Both the position numbers and the translations under genes were made by a program. From Microbacterium sp. Nx66 (GTDB lineage: Bacteria; Actinomycetota; Actinomycetes; Actinomycetales; Microbacteriaceae): 64,000 nt of DNA. The notes under the pieces are model-generated. The model was not told where the DNA came from. It did no database searches and saw only the letters and a program-made list of their open reading frames with translations. Below are positions 43,282-52,758 of this stretch, piece after piece (within the stretch, counting starts at the first letter, position 1; the number at the start of each line of letters is the position of its first letter). The stretch spans positions 2,294,001-2,358,000 of the forward strand of contig NZ_LR880474.1 in the NCBI RefSeq assembly GCF_904066215.1, read 5' to 3'.

Positions 43282-44568
43282 CTACGACTTGATGTACGGC
43301 TTGCCGCTGGCGGCAGGGCCCCGGATCTGACCGGCGAATCCGGCGACCGCGAGCAGCGTGACGACGTACGGCAGCATGAGCATGAACTCGCCGGGGATCG
43401 GCGTCTTCAGGATCGACAGCAGGTTCTGCAGGTTCGTCGCGAATCCGAAGAGCAGGGCGGCGAGCGTCGCGCGGATCGGGTCCCAGCGGCCGAAGATCAC
43501 GGCGGCGAGAGCGATGAAGCCGAGACCTGCCGTCATCTCCTTGCCGAACTGCGGGACCGACACGAGCGTGAAGTACGCACCGCCGATGCCGGCGATCGCG
43601 CCCGCGAGCAGCACGTTCCAGAAGCGGGTCGGGTTGACCCGGATGCCGACCGTGTCGGCCGCCTGCGGGTGCTCGCCCACCGCGCGGAGGCGCAGGCCCC
43701 ACTTGGTGCGGTACAGGCCCCACGCGACGACGGCCACGGTGATGAACATGAGGTACACGATGAAGGTCTGGTTGAACAGCACCGGACCGATGATCGGGAT
43801 GTCGCTCAGCACCGGGATCTCGATGCGGGAGAAGCGGACCGGGGTGTTCAGCTCGGCCTCGTTCGGGGCGAGGAGCGCTCCGTAGAGGAATCCGGTGAGC
43901 CCGGTGACGAGGACGTTGAGCACGACACCGACGATGACCTGCTCGACGAGGTACTTGATGGCGAACGCCGCCAGCACGCTCGCGACGAGCACGCCGCCGA
44001 TCATGGCGCCGATCAGGCCGACGAAAGCGTTGCCGGTGATGCTGGACAGCAGCGCCGCCGAGAAGGCGCCGAGGAGCAGCTGCCCCTCGATGGCCACGTT
44101 GACGACACCGGCCCGTTCGCCGATGACGCCGCCGAGCGCGCCGAACACGAGCGGCACCGACAGCGACACGGCACCGAACAGCAGGCTCGTGACGGGGACG
44201 AGGCCCCCGGCTGCGGCCCAGACCAGGAACGCGAAGACCGCGAGCACGCCGTAGGCGACGATGAGCCAGATCGACGGCGCACGGTACGTCCATGCCCGGA
44301 GGAAGGCCCCGACGGTGAGGACGACGAGCACGGCGAAGACGACCCAGAAGGTCGGCGCGGTGGGCAGCTCCACGTCGGGGAGCTCGAAGGCCGACGTGCG
44401 GTCGCCGAGGTGGAAGGTGCTGATACCGCTGCGCGGCACGGCGAGGAAGAGCACCGCCAGCAGCGCGGTGACGATCGCGAGGCTGATCGGCGCCTTGAGG
44501 TGGCGCTCCCGGACGGTGGCGAGCTGCACCGTGCCGTCGGCGGCTTCGGTCTGCACGAGCGACATCAT
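43282..44568 (-). CDS. Nucleoside ABC transporter permease (second subunit)
   Basis: The 428-residue protein has about ten membrane helices and the BPD_transp_2 motifs VVNVAIEGQLLLGAF and GVVLNVLVTGLTGFL, with ALRAVGEHPQAADTVGI-like sequence (RLRAVGEHPQAADTVGI) in the cytoplasmic loop that contacts the ATPase. ATG 44568 overlaps the stop of the first permease gene. It pairs with that permease to form the channel of a BMP-type nucleoside importer. Confidence 0.9.
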   Translation of the reverse strand: MMSLVQTEAADGTVQLATVRERHLKAPISLAIVTALLAVLFLAVPRSGISTFHLGDRTSAFELPDVELPTAPTFWVVFAVLVVLTVGAFLRAWTYRAPSIWLIVAYGVLAVFAFLVWAAAGGLVPVTSLLFGAVSLSVPLVFGALGGVIGERAGVVNVAIEGQLLLGAFSAALLSSITGNAFVGLIGAMIGGVLVASVLAAFAIKYLVEQVIVGVVLNVLVTGLTGFLYGALLAPNEAELNTPVRFSRIEIPVLSDIPIIGPVLFNQTFIVYLMFITVAVVAWGLYRTKWGLRLRAVGEHPQAADTVGIRVNPTRFWNVLLAGAIAGIGGAYFTLVSVPQFGKEMTAGLGFIALAAVIFGRWDPIRATLAALLFGFATNLQNLLSILKTPIPGEFMLMLPYVVTLLAVAGFAGQIRGPAASGKPYIKS

Positions 44569-45872
44569 GCGGTCACCGCCTTCTTCGCGGCCTTGGCTCT
44601 CGCCTTCGCCGCCTTCTCTGCGTCGGACTTGGGGAGGAAGAACACCGTGCGCAGCAGCGGCGGCGCGGCGATGAACAGCACGACGAGCGACTGCACGACG
44701 AGCACGATGTCGACGGGGATGTCCTGCGCCTGCATGGAGAACGAGCCCGCCTTGAGGGCACCGAACAGGATCCCGGCCGCGAAGGTCCCCCACGCGCGGC
44801 TGCGTCCGAGGAGGGCGACCGTGATGGCGTCGAAGCCGATGCCGGCGTCGATGGTCTCGGTGACGCCGGTGGTGACGGCGCCCTGGAGCTGGTTCATGCC
44901 GGCGAGGCCGGCGAGGGCACCCGCGAAGAGCATCGCGTAGACGTAGACGCGCTTGACGCTGATGCCCGCGGCGCGAGCGGCGTGCGGGTTCTCCCCCACC
45001 GCGCGCATGCGCATGCCCAGCGAGGAGCGCTCGATGAGCCACCACACGAACACCGTCGCGATGACCACGATGACGAAGCCGAGGTCCAGGAGCGGGAACT
45101 GCGGGCCGAGCAGGGTCGGGAACTGCGCGCTCTCGGGCGTCGCAGAACCCAGCGCCTGGTTGGTCCCCGGCTTCTGCAGGAGCCCGGGCGTGCGGATCAT
45201 CCACAGCAGCAGGTAGTACGCGATGTAGTTGAGCATGATCGTGAGGATCACCTCGTGCGCGCCCGTGCGTGCCTTGATGAGACCGGCGATGCCGCCCCAG
45301 AGCGCACCGCCGGCGATACCGGCCAGCAGGGTGACGGGCAGGTGGAACCAGATCGGCAGGTCGAGGTTGAACGTCAGCAGGGCCGCGACCGCGACGCCGA
45401 CGAGCATCTGACCGCGGGCACCGATGTTGAACAGGCCGACGCGGAAGGCGAGCGCGACGCCCAGACCGGCGGCGATCAGCGGAGCCGCGAAGCCCAGCGT
45501 GTTCGTCAGCGGTCGGATCTGCGCGGCGAAGTCGGCGCCGCGGGCGTTGAAGATCGCTCCGCGGAACAGCGCCTCGTAGCCGTTGTAGACCGCGTTCCAG
45601 GCCGCGACGAACGTGTCGCTCGGCTTGGCGAAGAAGTACCCGGAGGCCTTCTGCACGTCTTCGTTCGTGAAGGCGATGAGGATGCCGCCGACGATGAGCG
45701 CCAGGACGATCGCCAGGATCGTCGTGACCGCACTCCCGCGGAGGATCTCCTTGAGGACGGCGTTGCCGCGCGGGGGCGGCGGCACCTCGTCCGCCAGGCC
45801 CGTGCTGGGCGGGAGCTGCTCGGGGGGCAGCCCCTTCGTGACGTCTCCTGCACCGGGTGTCGCGCCGCTCAC
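44565..45872 (-). CDS. Nucleoside ABC transporter permease (first subunit)
   Basis: The 435-residue membrane protein has a Pro-rich cytoplasmic N-terminus (1-40), about ten helices, FNIGARGQMLVGVAVAAL, EVILTIMLNYIAYYLL and the loop MRAVGENPHAARAAGI. The C-terminus is a Lys/Ala-rich cytoplasmic tail (about 412-435). It starts 4 nt inside the ATPase gene. It belongs to the branched-chain/ribose-type importer family that serves BMP lipoproteins. Confidence 0.9.
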   Translation of the reverse strand: MSGATPGAGDVTKGLPPEQLPPSTGLADEVPPPPRGNAVLKEILRGSAVTTILAIVLALIVGGILIAFTNEDVQKASGYFFAKPSDTFVAAWNAVYNGYEALFRGAIFNARGADFAAQIRPLTNTLGFAAPLIAAGLGVALAFRVGLFNIGARGQMLVGVAVAALLTFNLDLPIWFHLPVTLLAGIAGGALWGGIAGLIKARTGAHEVILTIMLNYIAYYLLLWMIRTPGLLQKPGTNQALGSATPESAQFPTLLGPQFPLLDLGFVIVVIATVFVWWLIERSSLGMRMRAVGENPHAARAAGISVKRVYVYAMLFAGALAGLAGMNQLQGAVTTGVTETIDAGIGFDAITVALLGRSRAWGTFAAGILFGALKAGSFSMQAQDIPVDIVLVVQSLVVLFIAAPPLLRTVFFLPKSDAEKAAKARAKAAKKAVTA

Positions 45873-47383
45873 GCGGTCACCTCCGCATCGGCCGCTCCGG
45901 CCATCATGAGTCCGAGTGTCTCCCGGGGCGTGTCACCGGGGACGATGCCGACGATGGTGCCGCGGTACATGACCGCGATCCGGTCGGCGAGGGCGGCGAC
46001 CTCGTCGAGCTCGGTCGAGACGACGATCACGGGGATGCCCGCGTCCCGCGTCTCGATGATGCGCTTGTGGATGAACTCGATCGAGCCCACGTCGACCCCG
46101 CGCGTCGGCTGGGCCGCGACGAAGAGCCGCAGTTCCCGGCTCATCTCGCGCGCGATCACGACCTTCTGCTGGTTGCCTCCGGAGAGGGTTCCCGCGGGGG
46201 TGTCCGGGCCCTGCGTGCGGATGTCGTATTCCGCGATGCGCTCCTTGGCGAAGTCCTCCAGGGCGCCGCGACGCAGCGTCCCGGCCCGGCTGAAGGCGGG
46301 ATCGTCGGAGCGGTCGAGGATGAGGTTCTCGGCGACCGAGAATCCGGCGACGAGGCCGTCCTCGGTACGGTCCTCCGGCACGAACCCGACACCGGCGTCG
46401 AGGATGCCGCGGACGCTCTTGCCCACGAGCTCGGTGCCGTCGAGGATGATGTTCCCCTCGACGCGTGCGGCGAGGCCGACGATGGCCTCGACGAGCTCGG
46501 TCTGGCCGTTGCCCTGCACACCGGCGATGGCGAGGACCTCACCGGGGCGGACTGTGAAGTCGACGTCGTCCACGACGATGGCTCCGGTCGAGGTGAGCAC
46601 CCGGAGGTTGCGGACCTCCAGGCCGCCTTCGCCGAGGCGGGGCGCCTCCTTCTGCACGGTCAGCTCGACCGCGCGGCCGACCATGAGCGAGGCCAGCTCG
46701 GCGTTGGTGGCGGTCGGCGAGGCCTCCCCCACCACTCGTCCGAGCCGGACGATCGTGATGCGGTCGGCGACCTCGCGCACCTCGCGCAGCTTGTGCGTGA
46801 TGAACACGATCGCGGTGCCCTCGTCCCGGAGCTGGCGCATGATGGCCATGAGCTCGTCGGTCTCCTGCGGCGTCAGCACCGCGGTGGGCTCGTCGAAGAC
46901 GAGGACCTTGGCGTCGCGGGACAGCGCCTTGATGATCTCGACGCGCTGCTGCACACCGACGGGCAGGTCGCCGACGACGGCGTCCGGATCGATGTCGAAC
47001 CCGAACCGCGCCGCGACCGCGCGCACGTGCTCGCGCGCCTTCGCGATGTCGAGCGTGCCGAGGCCCTTGGTCTGCTCGTGACCGAGCATGACGTTCTCGG
47101 CCACCGTGAACACCGGCACGAGCATGAAGTGCTGGTGCACCATGCCGATGCCCGCGGCCATCGCGTCTCCGGGGCCGCGGAAGTGCTGCACGACGTCGTC
47201 GAGGAGGATCTCGCCCTCGTCGGCCTGATACAGGCCGTAGAGCACGTTCATCAGCGTCGACTTGCCTGCACCGTTCTCGCCGAGGAGAGCGTGGATCTGA
47301 CCGGGTTCGACCACGAGATCGATGTGGTCGTTCGCCACGAGGCTGCCGAATCGCTTGGTGATGCCGCGAAGTTCGAGCTTCAT
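45869..47383 (-). CDS. Nucleoside ABC transporter ATP-binding protein (two ABC domains)
   Basis: The 504-residue protein has a first ABC domain with ALLGENGAGKSTLMNVLYG and VFDEPTAVLTPQE, and a second, slightly degenerate domain (about 250-500) with AIAGVQGNGQTELVEAI replacing a canonical P-loop and LSGGNQQKVVIARE as signature. That arrangement is standard for sugar and nucleoside importers of this class. The start is 105 bp downstream of the BMP gene, with a hairpin in between. Confidence 0.93.
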   Translation of the reverse strand: MKLELRGITKRFGSLVANDHIDLVVEPGQIHALLGENGAGKSTLMNVLYGLYQADEGEILLDDVVQHFRGPGDAMAAGIGMVHQHFMLVPVFTVAENVMLGHEQTKGLGTLDIAKAREHVRAVAARFGFDIDPDAVVGDLPVGVQQRVEIIKALSRDAKVLVFDEPTAVLTPQETDELMAIMRQLRDEGTAIVFITHKLREVREVADRITIVRLGRVVGEASPTATNAELASLMVGRAVELTVQKEAPRLGEGGLEVRNLRVLTSTGAIVVDDVDFTVRPGEVLAIAGVQGNGQTELVEAIVGLAARVEGNIILDGTELVGKSVRGILDAGVGFVPEDRTEDGLVAGFSVAENLILDRSDDPAFSRAGTLRRGALEDFAKERIAEYDIRTQGPDTPAGTLSGGNQQKVVIAREMSRELRLFVAAQPTRGVDVGSIEFIHKRIIETRDAGIPVIVVSTELDEVAALADRIAVMYRGTIVGIVPGDTPRETLGLMMAGAADAEVTA

Positions 47384-47438
47384 ATCTGCACCTTATCCAG
47401 AAGAGTCACCGAGGAGAATCGTCGCCGCCCACAGTGCG

Positions 47439-47471
47439 GGGCGAGTGGCAGCCTGCGCCACTCGCCCCGTG
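47439..47471 (-). terminator. Intercistronic hairpin between the BMP lipoprotein and ABC genes
   Basis: A perfect 13-bp stem, CGGGGCGAGTGGC (47439-47451) with GCCACTCGCCCCG (47459-47471), has a 7-nt loop. It starts 18 bp after the BMP stop, without a T-tract. It may end part of the transcripts or protect the upstream mRNA. Confidence 0.65.
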
Positions 47472-47488
47472 CTGGGTACGGCTCCGAC

Positions 47489-48607
47489 TCAGCGGGTGGG
47501 AGAGTTCTCGGACTCCACCGTGATGTCGCCGGAGATGATCTGCTCCTGGAGAGCGGACAGCTCGTCCGTGAGGCCCTCGGGCAGGTCCGCCTCGAAGTCG
47601 CCGAAGCCGGAGAGCTTCACGCCCTCGTTCTCGAGCGTGCCGATGTAGGGCTCCGGATCGAACTCGCCGGCGGCGGCCGCGAGCGTCGCGTCGCGGACGG
47701 CCACGTCGATGGCCTTCATGATGGAGACGAGCGTGATGTCGGCGACGCTGGGGTCGGCGACGGCGAGGTCGCTGTCGACACCGAGCATCAGCGTGTCCTT
47801 GCCGCTGTCGTTGATCGCCGCTGCGGCGCTCTGGTAGACCGGGCCGCCGACGGGGAGGATGACGTCGACACCCTGGTCGAGCACGCCCTGGGCGGTCTGC
47901 TTGGCCGTGTCGTTGGCGTCGAAGCCGCCCGTGAAGGAGCCCTTCTGGGTGGCGGCGTCCCAACCGAAGACCTGGACGTCGGCCGACTTGTCCTCGTTGT
48001 ACTTCTCGACACCGAGCTGGTAGCCGTCCATGAAGACGGCGACCGACGGGATCTGCATGCCGCCGAAGGTGCCGACCTTGTTCACGCCGGCCTCTGCGGA
48101 CCAGGCGGCCGCGGCGTAGCCGCCGAGGTAGGCAGCCTGAGCGGTGTCGAAGACGAGGGGCTTGATGTTCGGCGCGTCGGTGGTGCCGTCGAAGTCGTTG
48201 TCAGCCCAGTCGTCGATGATCGCGTAGTCGATCTCGGGGTTCGCGAGCGCGGACTCGACCGTGGCTGCGGACAGCTTGAAGCCGACCGAGACGATGAGCG
48301 AGCAGCCCTCGGAGACGGCGGTCTCGAGGTTCGGCGCGTAGTCGTTGTCGTTGGCGGACTCGAACTCCAGCGGCTTGATGCCGAGCTCGTCGGCGGCGCT
48401 GTCCATGCCCTCCTTGGCCGACTGGTTGAACGACTTGTCGTTCCAGCCGCCGGCGTCGGAGATGAGGCACGGCTTGAAGTCGGAGTCGACGGGGGCGGAT
48501 CCGCCCTCGGACTCGTCGGTCGGCGCCTGACCGCAGCCGGCAAGAGCGAAGACGACACCGGCGGCGACCGTCGCGCCGAGCAGCTTCTTGGTGGTGGAGA
48601 TGGTCAC
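47489..48607 (-). CDS. BMP family nucleoside-binding lipoprotein
   Basis: The 372-residue protein has a lipoprotein signal: basic start, hydrophobic LLGATVAAGVVFALAGC with the lipobox LAGC (mature Cys near residue 25). The mature part is a PnrA/BMP fold with KPCLISDAGGWNDKSFNQSA near the N-terminus. It should capture nucleosides outside the membrane for the importer encoded downstream. GTG 48607 is chosen for GGGAGG just upstream and because the signal peptide begins there. Confidence 0.92.
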   Translation of the reverse strand: MTISTTKKLLGATVAAGVVFALAGCGQAPTDESEGGSAPVDSDFKPCLISDAGGWNDKSFNQSAKEGMDSAADELGIKPLEFESANDNDYAPNLETAVSEGCSLIVSVGFKLSAATVESALANPEIDYAIIDDWADNDFDGTTDAPNIKPLVFDTAQAAYLGGYAAAAWSAEAGVNKVGTFGGMQIPSVAVFMDGYQLGVEKYNEDKSADVQVFGWDAATQKGSFTGGFDANDTAKQTAQGVLDQGVDVILPVGGPVYQSAAAAINDSGKDTLMLGVDSDLAVADPSVADITLVSIMKAIDVAVRDATLAAAAGEFDPEPYIGTLENEGVKLSGFGDFEADLPEGLTDELSALQEQIISGDITVESENSPTR

Positions 48608-48650
48608 GGATGCCTCCCTCAACGAACCCGCGGCCATCGCGGATCGATCA

Positions 48651-48656
48651 AAGTTA
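48651..48656 (-). promoter_or_regulatory. Possible -10 TAACTT for the nucleoside operon
   Basis: On the minus strand TAACTT lies about 43 nt before the GTG at 48607, in the only AT-richer part of the spacer. I see no convincing -35. Confidence 0.3.
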
Positions 48657-48732
48657 CCTAGTGTTTCGACGTTCGTGCACGTCGGCCCCGGGCGGCCGGG
48701 CCAATGGTTACAAAGCTGAAATCAACCCTGCC

Positions 48733-48756
48733 GATGAGCACGGAGCGCTGCTCATC
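48733..48756 (-). terminator. Hairpin at the 3' end of the mannose-1-phosphate guanylyltransferase gene
   Basis: GATGAGCA (48733-48740) pairs with TGCTCATC (48749-48756) around an 8-nt loop. The stem covers the last bases of the gene, whose stop is at 48755-48757. No strong T-tract follows on the minus strand. Confidence 0.45.
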
Positions 48757-49870
48757 AGAGCACGTCGCCCTGGCCGTTGAGTTTGAGCGACTCCACCACG
48801 CCCTTCACCCGCTGCGCGTTCTCGACCGTCGTGACCAGGAGCGCGTCCGGGGTGTCGACCACGACGATGTCCTGCACCCCCACCAGGCTGATCACGCGGG
48901 TGGTCTGGCTGACGAGGATGCCGCTGGCCGCGTCGGTCAGCACCCGGGCGCGGGGCCCGAGGACGGCGAGGTCGTTCTTGCGGCCGTTCGTGATGAGCTT
49001 CGTCAGCGACGCGAAGTCCCCCACGTCGTCCCAGTCGAAGTGCCCGGGGACCACGGCGAGACGCCCGCGCCGCGCCGCCGGCTCCGCGACGGCGTAGTCG
49101 ATCGCGATCTTCTTCAGCCGTGGCCAGATGCGGTCGACGGCGGGCCCGCGGAGCTCCCGGTCGTCCCAGGCCTCGGCGAGTTCGAGAAGACCGGCGTGCA
49201 GGGCGGGCTCGTTGGCCGCGAGCTCGTCCAGCAGGACGCTCGCCTTCGCGATGAACATGCCCGCGTTCCACAGGTAGGTGCGCTCGGCGAGGTAGGCCCT
49301 GGCCGTCTCCAGATCCGGCTTCTCGACGAAGCTCTCGACGAGGGCCGCCTCCCTGGCGCGCTCCACGACCAGCTCCGGCCCCTTCTTGATGTAGCCGAAG
49401 CCGACCGCCGGCTCGGTCGGCGCGATGCCGATCGTGCAGATGTAGCCCTCCCTGGCGACCTCGACGGCGTCGCGGACGGCGAACTCGAAGACCCGCGTGC
49501 CCCGGATGACGTGGTCCGCGCTGAACGAGCCGATGATCACGTCCGGGTTGCGCCGATGCAGCACGGCCGCGGCCAGCCCGATCGCCGCCGCGGACTCGCG
49601 GGGCTCGGACTCCAGGAAGACGTTGAGGTCGGCGATGCCGGGCAGCTCCGCCTCCACCGCAGCTCGGTGGGCGCGGCCGGTGACCACCGCGATCCGGTCC
49701 GGTCCGGCGAGCGACTCCAGCCGGTCCCACGTATCGCGCAGCAGCGAATGGCCGGAGCCGGTGAGGTCGTGCAGGAACTTCGGGGCGTCCGCGCGGGACA
49801 GCGGCCACAGCCGACTGCCGATGCCACCGGCGGGGATGACCGCATAGAAGTCTTCGATCGGCTCGCTCAT
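48755..49870 (-). CDS. manC: Mannose-1-phosphate guanylyltransferase
   Basis: The 371-residue protein has the GDP-mannose pyrophosphorylase start VIPAGGIGSRLWPLSRADAPKF, GSFSADHVI around residue 112 and a FVEKPD motif at about 180. It makes GDP-mannose from GTP and mannose-1-phosphate for glycans and lipid mannosylation. It lacks the C-terminal isomerase domain of bifunctional ManC, as in Actinobacteria. It is transcribed alone and is divergent from sdhC. Confidence 0.92.
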   Translation of the reverse strand: MSEPIEDFYAVIPAGGIGSRLWPLSRADAPKFLHDLTGSGHSLLRDTWDRLESLAGPDRIAVVTGRAHRAAVEAELPGIADLNVFLESEPRESAAAIGLAAAVLHRRNPDVIIGSFSADHVIRGTRVFEFAVRDAVEVAREGYICTIGIAPTEPAVGFGYIKKGPELVVERAREAALVESFVEKPDLETARAYLAERTYLWNAGMFIAKASVLLDELAANEPALHAGLLELAEAWDDRELRGPAVDRIWPRLKKIAIDYAVAEPAARRGRLAVVPGHFDWDDVGDFASLTKLITNGRKNDLAVLGPRARVLTDAASGILVSQTTRVISLVGVQDIVVVDTPDALLVTTVENAQRVKGVVESLKLNGQGDVL

Positions 49871-49877
49871 GCAGGCC

Positions 49878-49883
49878 AGCGTA
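49878..49883 (-). promoter_or_regulatory. -10 TACGCT for manC, predicted leaderless
   Basis: On the minus strand TACGCT is followed by 7 nt and the ATG at 49870. Confidence 0.5.
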
Positions 49884-49936
49884 GCGGCGGGTTCGACTTA
49901 GGGTCCCCTTCGTCGCCCGCGGCGTCCGCACGGGAA

Positions 49937-49942
49937 TAGGAT
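49937..49942 (+). promoter_or_regulatory. -10 TAGGAT for the sdhCDAB operon
   Basis: TAGGAT lies 93 nt before the GTG of sdhC, so the operon would have a leader of about 85 nt with AGGGAGGA (50023-50030) as Shine-Dalgarno. Confidence 0.4.
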
Positions 49943-50035
49943 GGACTCCGATCGGGCGTGCCTGACCCTCCTCCAGGCCAGATGTGGACGAAGCAGCGCA
50001 CGCGACCGAAACACATCGATCCAGGGAGGACGACC

Positions 50036-50470
50036 GTGTCCACAAGCGCTCGCTTGACACCGTCGATTTCGGAAACCACGTCCAAGACCCCCCGCGGCAC
50101 CCTCTACCGGGGTCGCGAAGGCATGTGGTCGTGGGTGCTTCACCGCATCACCGGAGTCGCCATCTTCTTCTTCCTGTTGGTGCACGTGCTCGACACGGCG
50201 CTGATCAGGGTGTCGCCGGAGGCGTACGACGCGGTCATCGGCACGTACAAGAACCCGGTCATGGCGATCGGCGAGGTCGTGCTCGTGGCGGGCATCGTGT
50301 TCCACGCCATGAACGGCCTGCGCATCATCGCCGTCGACTTCTGGTCGAAGGGCGCCAAGTACCAGCGCCAGCTGTTCTGGGGCGTGCTGCTCGTGTGGGG
50401 CATCATCATGGCCGGCTTCGTGCCGCGTCACCTGATGCTCGCGTTCGCCGGCTTCGGAGGAGGACACTGA
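50036..50470 (+). CDS. sdhC: Succinate dehydrogenase cytochrome b556 subunit
   Basis: The 144-residue protein has three membrane helices after RGREGMWSWVLHRITGVAIF, with the Ser/Arg/His residues expected near quinone and haem. The His in LLVHVLD and in IVFHAMNGLR are candidate haem ligands. GTG 50036 follows a strong Shine-Dalgarno at 5-nt spacing. It is the first gene of sdhCDAB, whose complex oxidises succinate and reduces menaquinone in the membrane. Confidence 0.92.
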   Translation: MSTSARLTPSISETTSKTPRGTLYRGREGMWSWVLHRITGVAIFFFLLVHVLDTALIRVSPEAYDAVIGTYKNPVMAIGEVVLVAGIVFHAMNGLRIIAVDFWSKGAKYQRQLFWGVLLVWGIIMAGFVPRHLMLAFAGFGGGH

Positions 50471-50910
50471 TGAGCGCGCAGACCGTCGCCGCTCCCGCCC
50501 GCCGTCAGCGCGGCATCAACCTCGAGAAGTGGGGCTGGGTCTTCATGCGCGTCTCGGGCGTCGTGCTCGTCGTGCTGATCTTCGGCCACCTCTTCGTCAA
50601 CCTCATGGTCGGCGAGGGCATCCACGCCCTCGACTTCGCCTTCATCGCCGGCAAGTTCGCCACGCCGTTCTGGCAGTGGTGGGACGTGCTGATGCTCTGG
50701 CTCGCCCTCATCCACGGCGCCAACGGCATGCGCACGATCGTGAACGACTACGTGACCAACCCCACCGCGCGCAAGGCGCTCGTCTGGGCCCTCGGCCTGG
50801 CCGCGGGCCTGCTCATCCTCCTCGGCACCCTGGTCGTCTTCACGTTCGACCCGTGCCTGGGTGTGACCGAGTCGAGCACGCTGTGGGAGACCTGCCAGGC
50901 GCAGGGCTAG
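50470..50910 (+). CDS. sdhD: Succinate dehydrogenase hydrophobic membrane anchor subunit
   Basis: The 146-residue protein has three membrane helices, including [19 protein letters not shown] and [15 protein letters not shown], with histidines that may bind haem. Its ATG shares the A of the sdhC stop codon (TGATG). With SdhC it anchors SdhA and SdhB and provides the quinone site. Confidence 0.92.
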   Translation: MSAQTVAAPARRQRGINLEKWGWVFMRVSGVVLVVLIFGHLFVNLMVGEGIHALDFAFIAGKFATPFWQWWDVLMLWLALIHGANGMRTIVNDYVTNPTARKALVWALGLAAGLLILLGTLVVFTFDPCLGVTESSTLWETCQAQG

Positions 50911-50929
50911 AAGAAGAGGCAAACGAGAA

Positions 50930-52756
50930 GTGACTACCCAGACGCAGGATCCCGTCGTCCGTGACGGCGTGCACTACCACCAGTTCGACATCGTCATCGT
51001 GGGCGCCGGCGGCGCCGGCATGCGGGCGGCCATCGAGGCCGGCCCCGGCGCGAAGACGGCCGTGATCTCCAAGCTGTACCCGACGCGGTCGCACACCGGT
51101 GCCGCGCAGGGCGGCATGGCGGCGGCCCTCGCGAACGTCGAGGAGGACTCCTGGGAGTGGCACACCTTCGACACCGTGAAGGGCGGCGACTACCTCGTCG
51201 ACCAGGACGCGGCGGAGATCCTCGCGAAGGAGGCCATCGACGCGGTCATCGACCTCGAGAACATGGGCCTCCCCTTCAACCGCACCCCTGAGGGCAAGAT
51301 CGACCAGCGCCGCTTCGGCGGCCACACGGCCGAGCACGGCAAGACCCCGGTCCGACGCGCGTGCTACGCCGCCGACCGCACCGGCCACATGATCCTGCAG
51401 ACGCTGTTCCAGAACTGCGTCAAGCTCGGCATCAACTTCTTCAACGAGTTCTACGTGCTCGACCTCATCACCGTGAAGGACGCGGCGGGGGCGACGCAGG
51501 TCGCCGGCGTCGTCGCGTACGACCTCGCCACGGGCGAGCTGCACGTCTTCCAGTCCAAGGCCGTGATCTTCGCGACCGGCGGCTTCGGCAAGATCTTCAA
51601 GACGACCTCCAACGCGCACACGCTCACCGGCGACGGCGTGGGCATCGTCTGGCGCAAGGGCCTCCCCCTCGAGGACCTCGAGTTCTTCCAGTTCCACCCG
51701 ACCGGTCTCGCCGGCCTCGGCATCCTCCTCACCGAGGGCGCCCGCGGTGAGGGCGCGATCCTCCGCAACGCCTCCGGTGAGCGGTTCATGGAGCGCTACG
51801 CCCCCACCATCAAGGACCTGGCGCCCCGAGACATCGTCGCGCGCTGCATGGTCCAGGAGGTCGCGGAGGGCCGCGGCGCCGGTCCCCACAAGGACTACGT
51901 GCTGCTGGACTGCACGCACCTGGGCGCCGAGGTGCTCGAGACCAAGCTCCCGGACATCACCGAGTTCGCCCGCACGTACCTGGGCGTCGACCCGGTCGTC
52001 GAGCCGGTGCCCGTCATGCCGACCGCGCACTACGCCATGGGCGGCATCCCCACGAACAACAACGGCGAGGTGCTCGCGGACAACGACACCGTCGTCCCCG
52101 GCCTCTACGCCGCCGGTGAGTGCGCCTGCGTCTCGGTGCACGGCGCCAACCGTCTCGGCACGAACTCGCTGCTCGACATCAACGTGTTCGGCAAGCGGTC
52201 GGGTCGCAACGCGGTGGAGTACGTCAAGACGGCGGACTTCGTCCCGCTTCCGGAGAACCCCGCGGCGTTCGTCTCCGACATGCTCGAGGGCCTGCGCAAC
52301 AACCAGGGCACCGAGCGGATCGCCGTGCTGCGCAAGACGCTGCAGGACGAGATGGACAAGGGCGCGCAGGTGTTCCGCACGCACGAATCCCTCCAGCACG
52401 TCCTCGGCGTGATCGCCGAGCTCCGTGAGCGCTACAAGAACGTGCACGTCGACGACAAGGGCCACCGGTTCAACACCGACCTGCTCGAGGCGGTCGAGCT
52501 GGGCTTCCTGCTCGACATCGCCGAGGTCGTCGTCTACGCCGCACAGAACCGCGAGGAGAGCCGCGGCGGCCACATGCGCGACGACTTCCCGAAGCGCGAC
52601 GACGAGAACTACATGAAGCACACCATGGCGTACCTCACGGGCGACCCGCACTCCTCCGACCCGAGCGACCACATCAAGCTCGACTGGAAGCCCGTCGTCT
52701 TCACCAAGAACGACAAGGGCGAGTTCAACTACCCGCCGATGGAGAGGAAGTACTGA
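50930..52756 (+). CDS. sdhA: Succinate dehydrogenase flavoprotein subunit
   Basis: The 608-residue subunit has the FAD loop [15 protein letters not shown], the covalent-flavin His region [16 protein letters not shown], the catalytic Arg region near LTEGARGEG, and [10 protein letters not shown]. It oxidises succinate to fumarate. GTG start 19 bp after sdhD, with a purine-rich Shine-Dalgarno (AAGAAGAGG). The length and order are those of actinobacterial sdhCDAB. Confidence 0.95.
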   Translation: MTTQTQDPVVRDGVHYHQFDIVIVGAGGAGMRAAIEAGPGAKTAVISKLYPTRSHTGAAQGGMAAALANVEEDSWEWHTFDTVKGGDYLVDQDAAEILAKEAIDAVIDLENMGLPFNRTPEGKIDQRRFGGHTAEHGKTPVRRACYAADRTGHMILQTLFQNCVKLGINFFNEFYVLDLITVKDAAGATQVAGVVAYDLATGELHVFQSKAVIFATGGFGKIFKTTSNAHTLTGDGVGIVWRKGLPLEDLEFFQFHPTGLAGLGILLTEGARGEGAILRNASGERFMERYAPTIKDLAPRDIVARCMVQEVAEGRGAGPHKDYVLLDCTHLGAEVLETKLPDITEFARTYLGVDPVVEPVPVMPTAHYAMGGIPTNNNGEVLADNDTVVPGLYAAGECACVSVHGANRLGTNSLLDINVFGKRSGRNAVEYVKTADFVPLPENPAAFVSDMLEGLRNNQGTERIAVLRKTLQDEMDKGAQVFRTHESLQHVLGVIAELRERYKNVHVDDKGHRFNTDLLEAVELGFLLDIAEVVVYAAQNREESRGGHMRDDFPKRDDENYMKHTMAYLTGDPHSSDPSDHIKLDWKPVVFTKNDKGEFNYPPMERKY

Positions 52757-52758
52757 GC

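Noticed and set aside
45857..48661. Open plus-strand frame of over 900 codons
   Set aside because: Antisense to the nucleoside ATPase and lipoprotein genes, whose motifs are intact.
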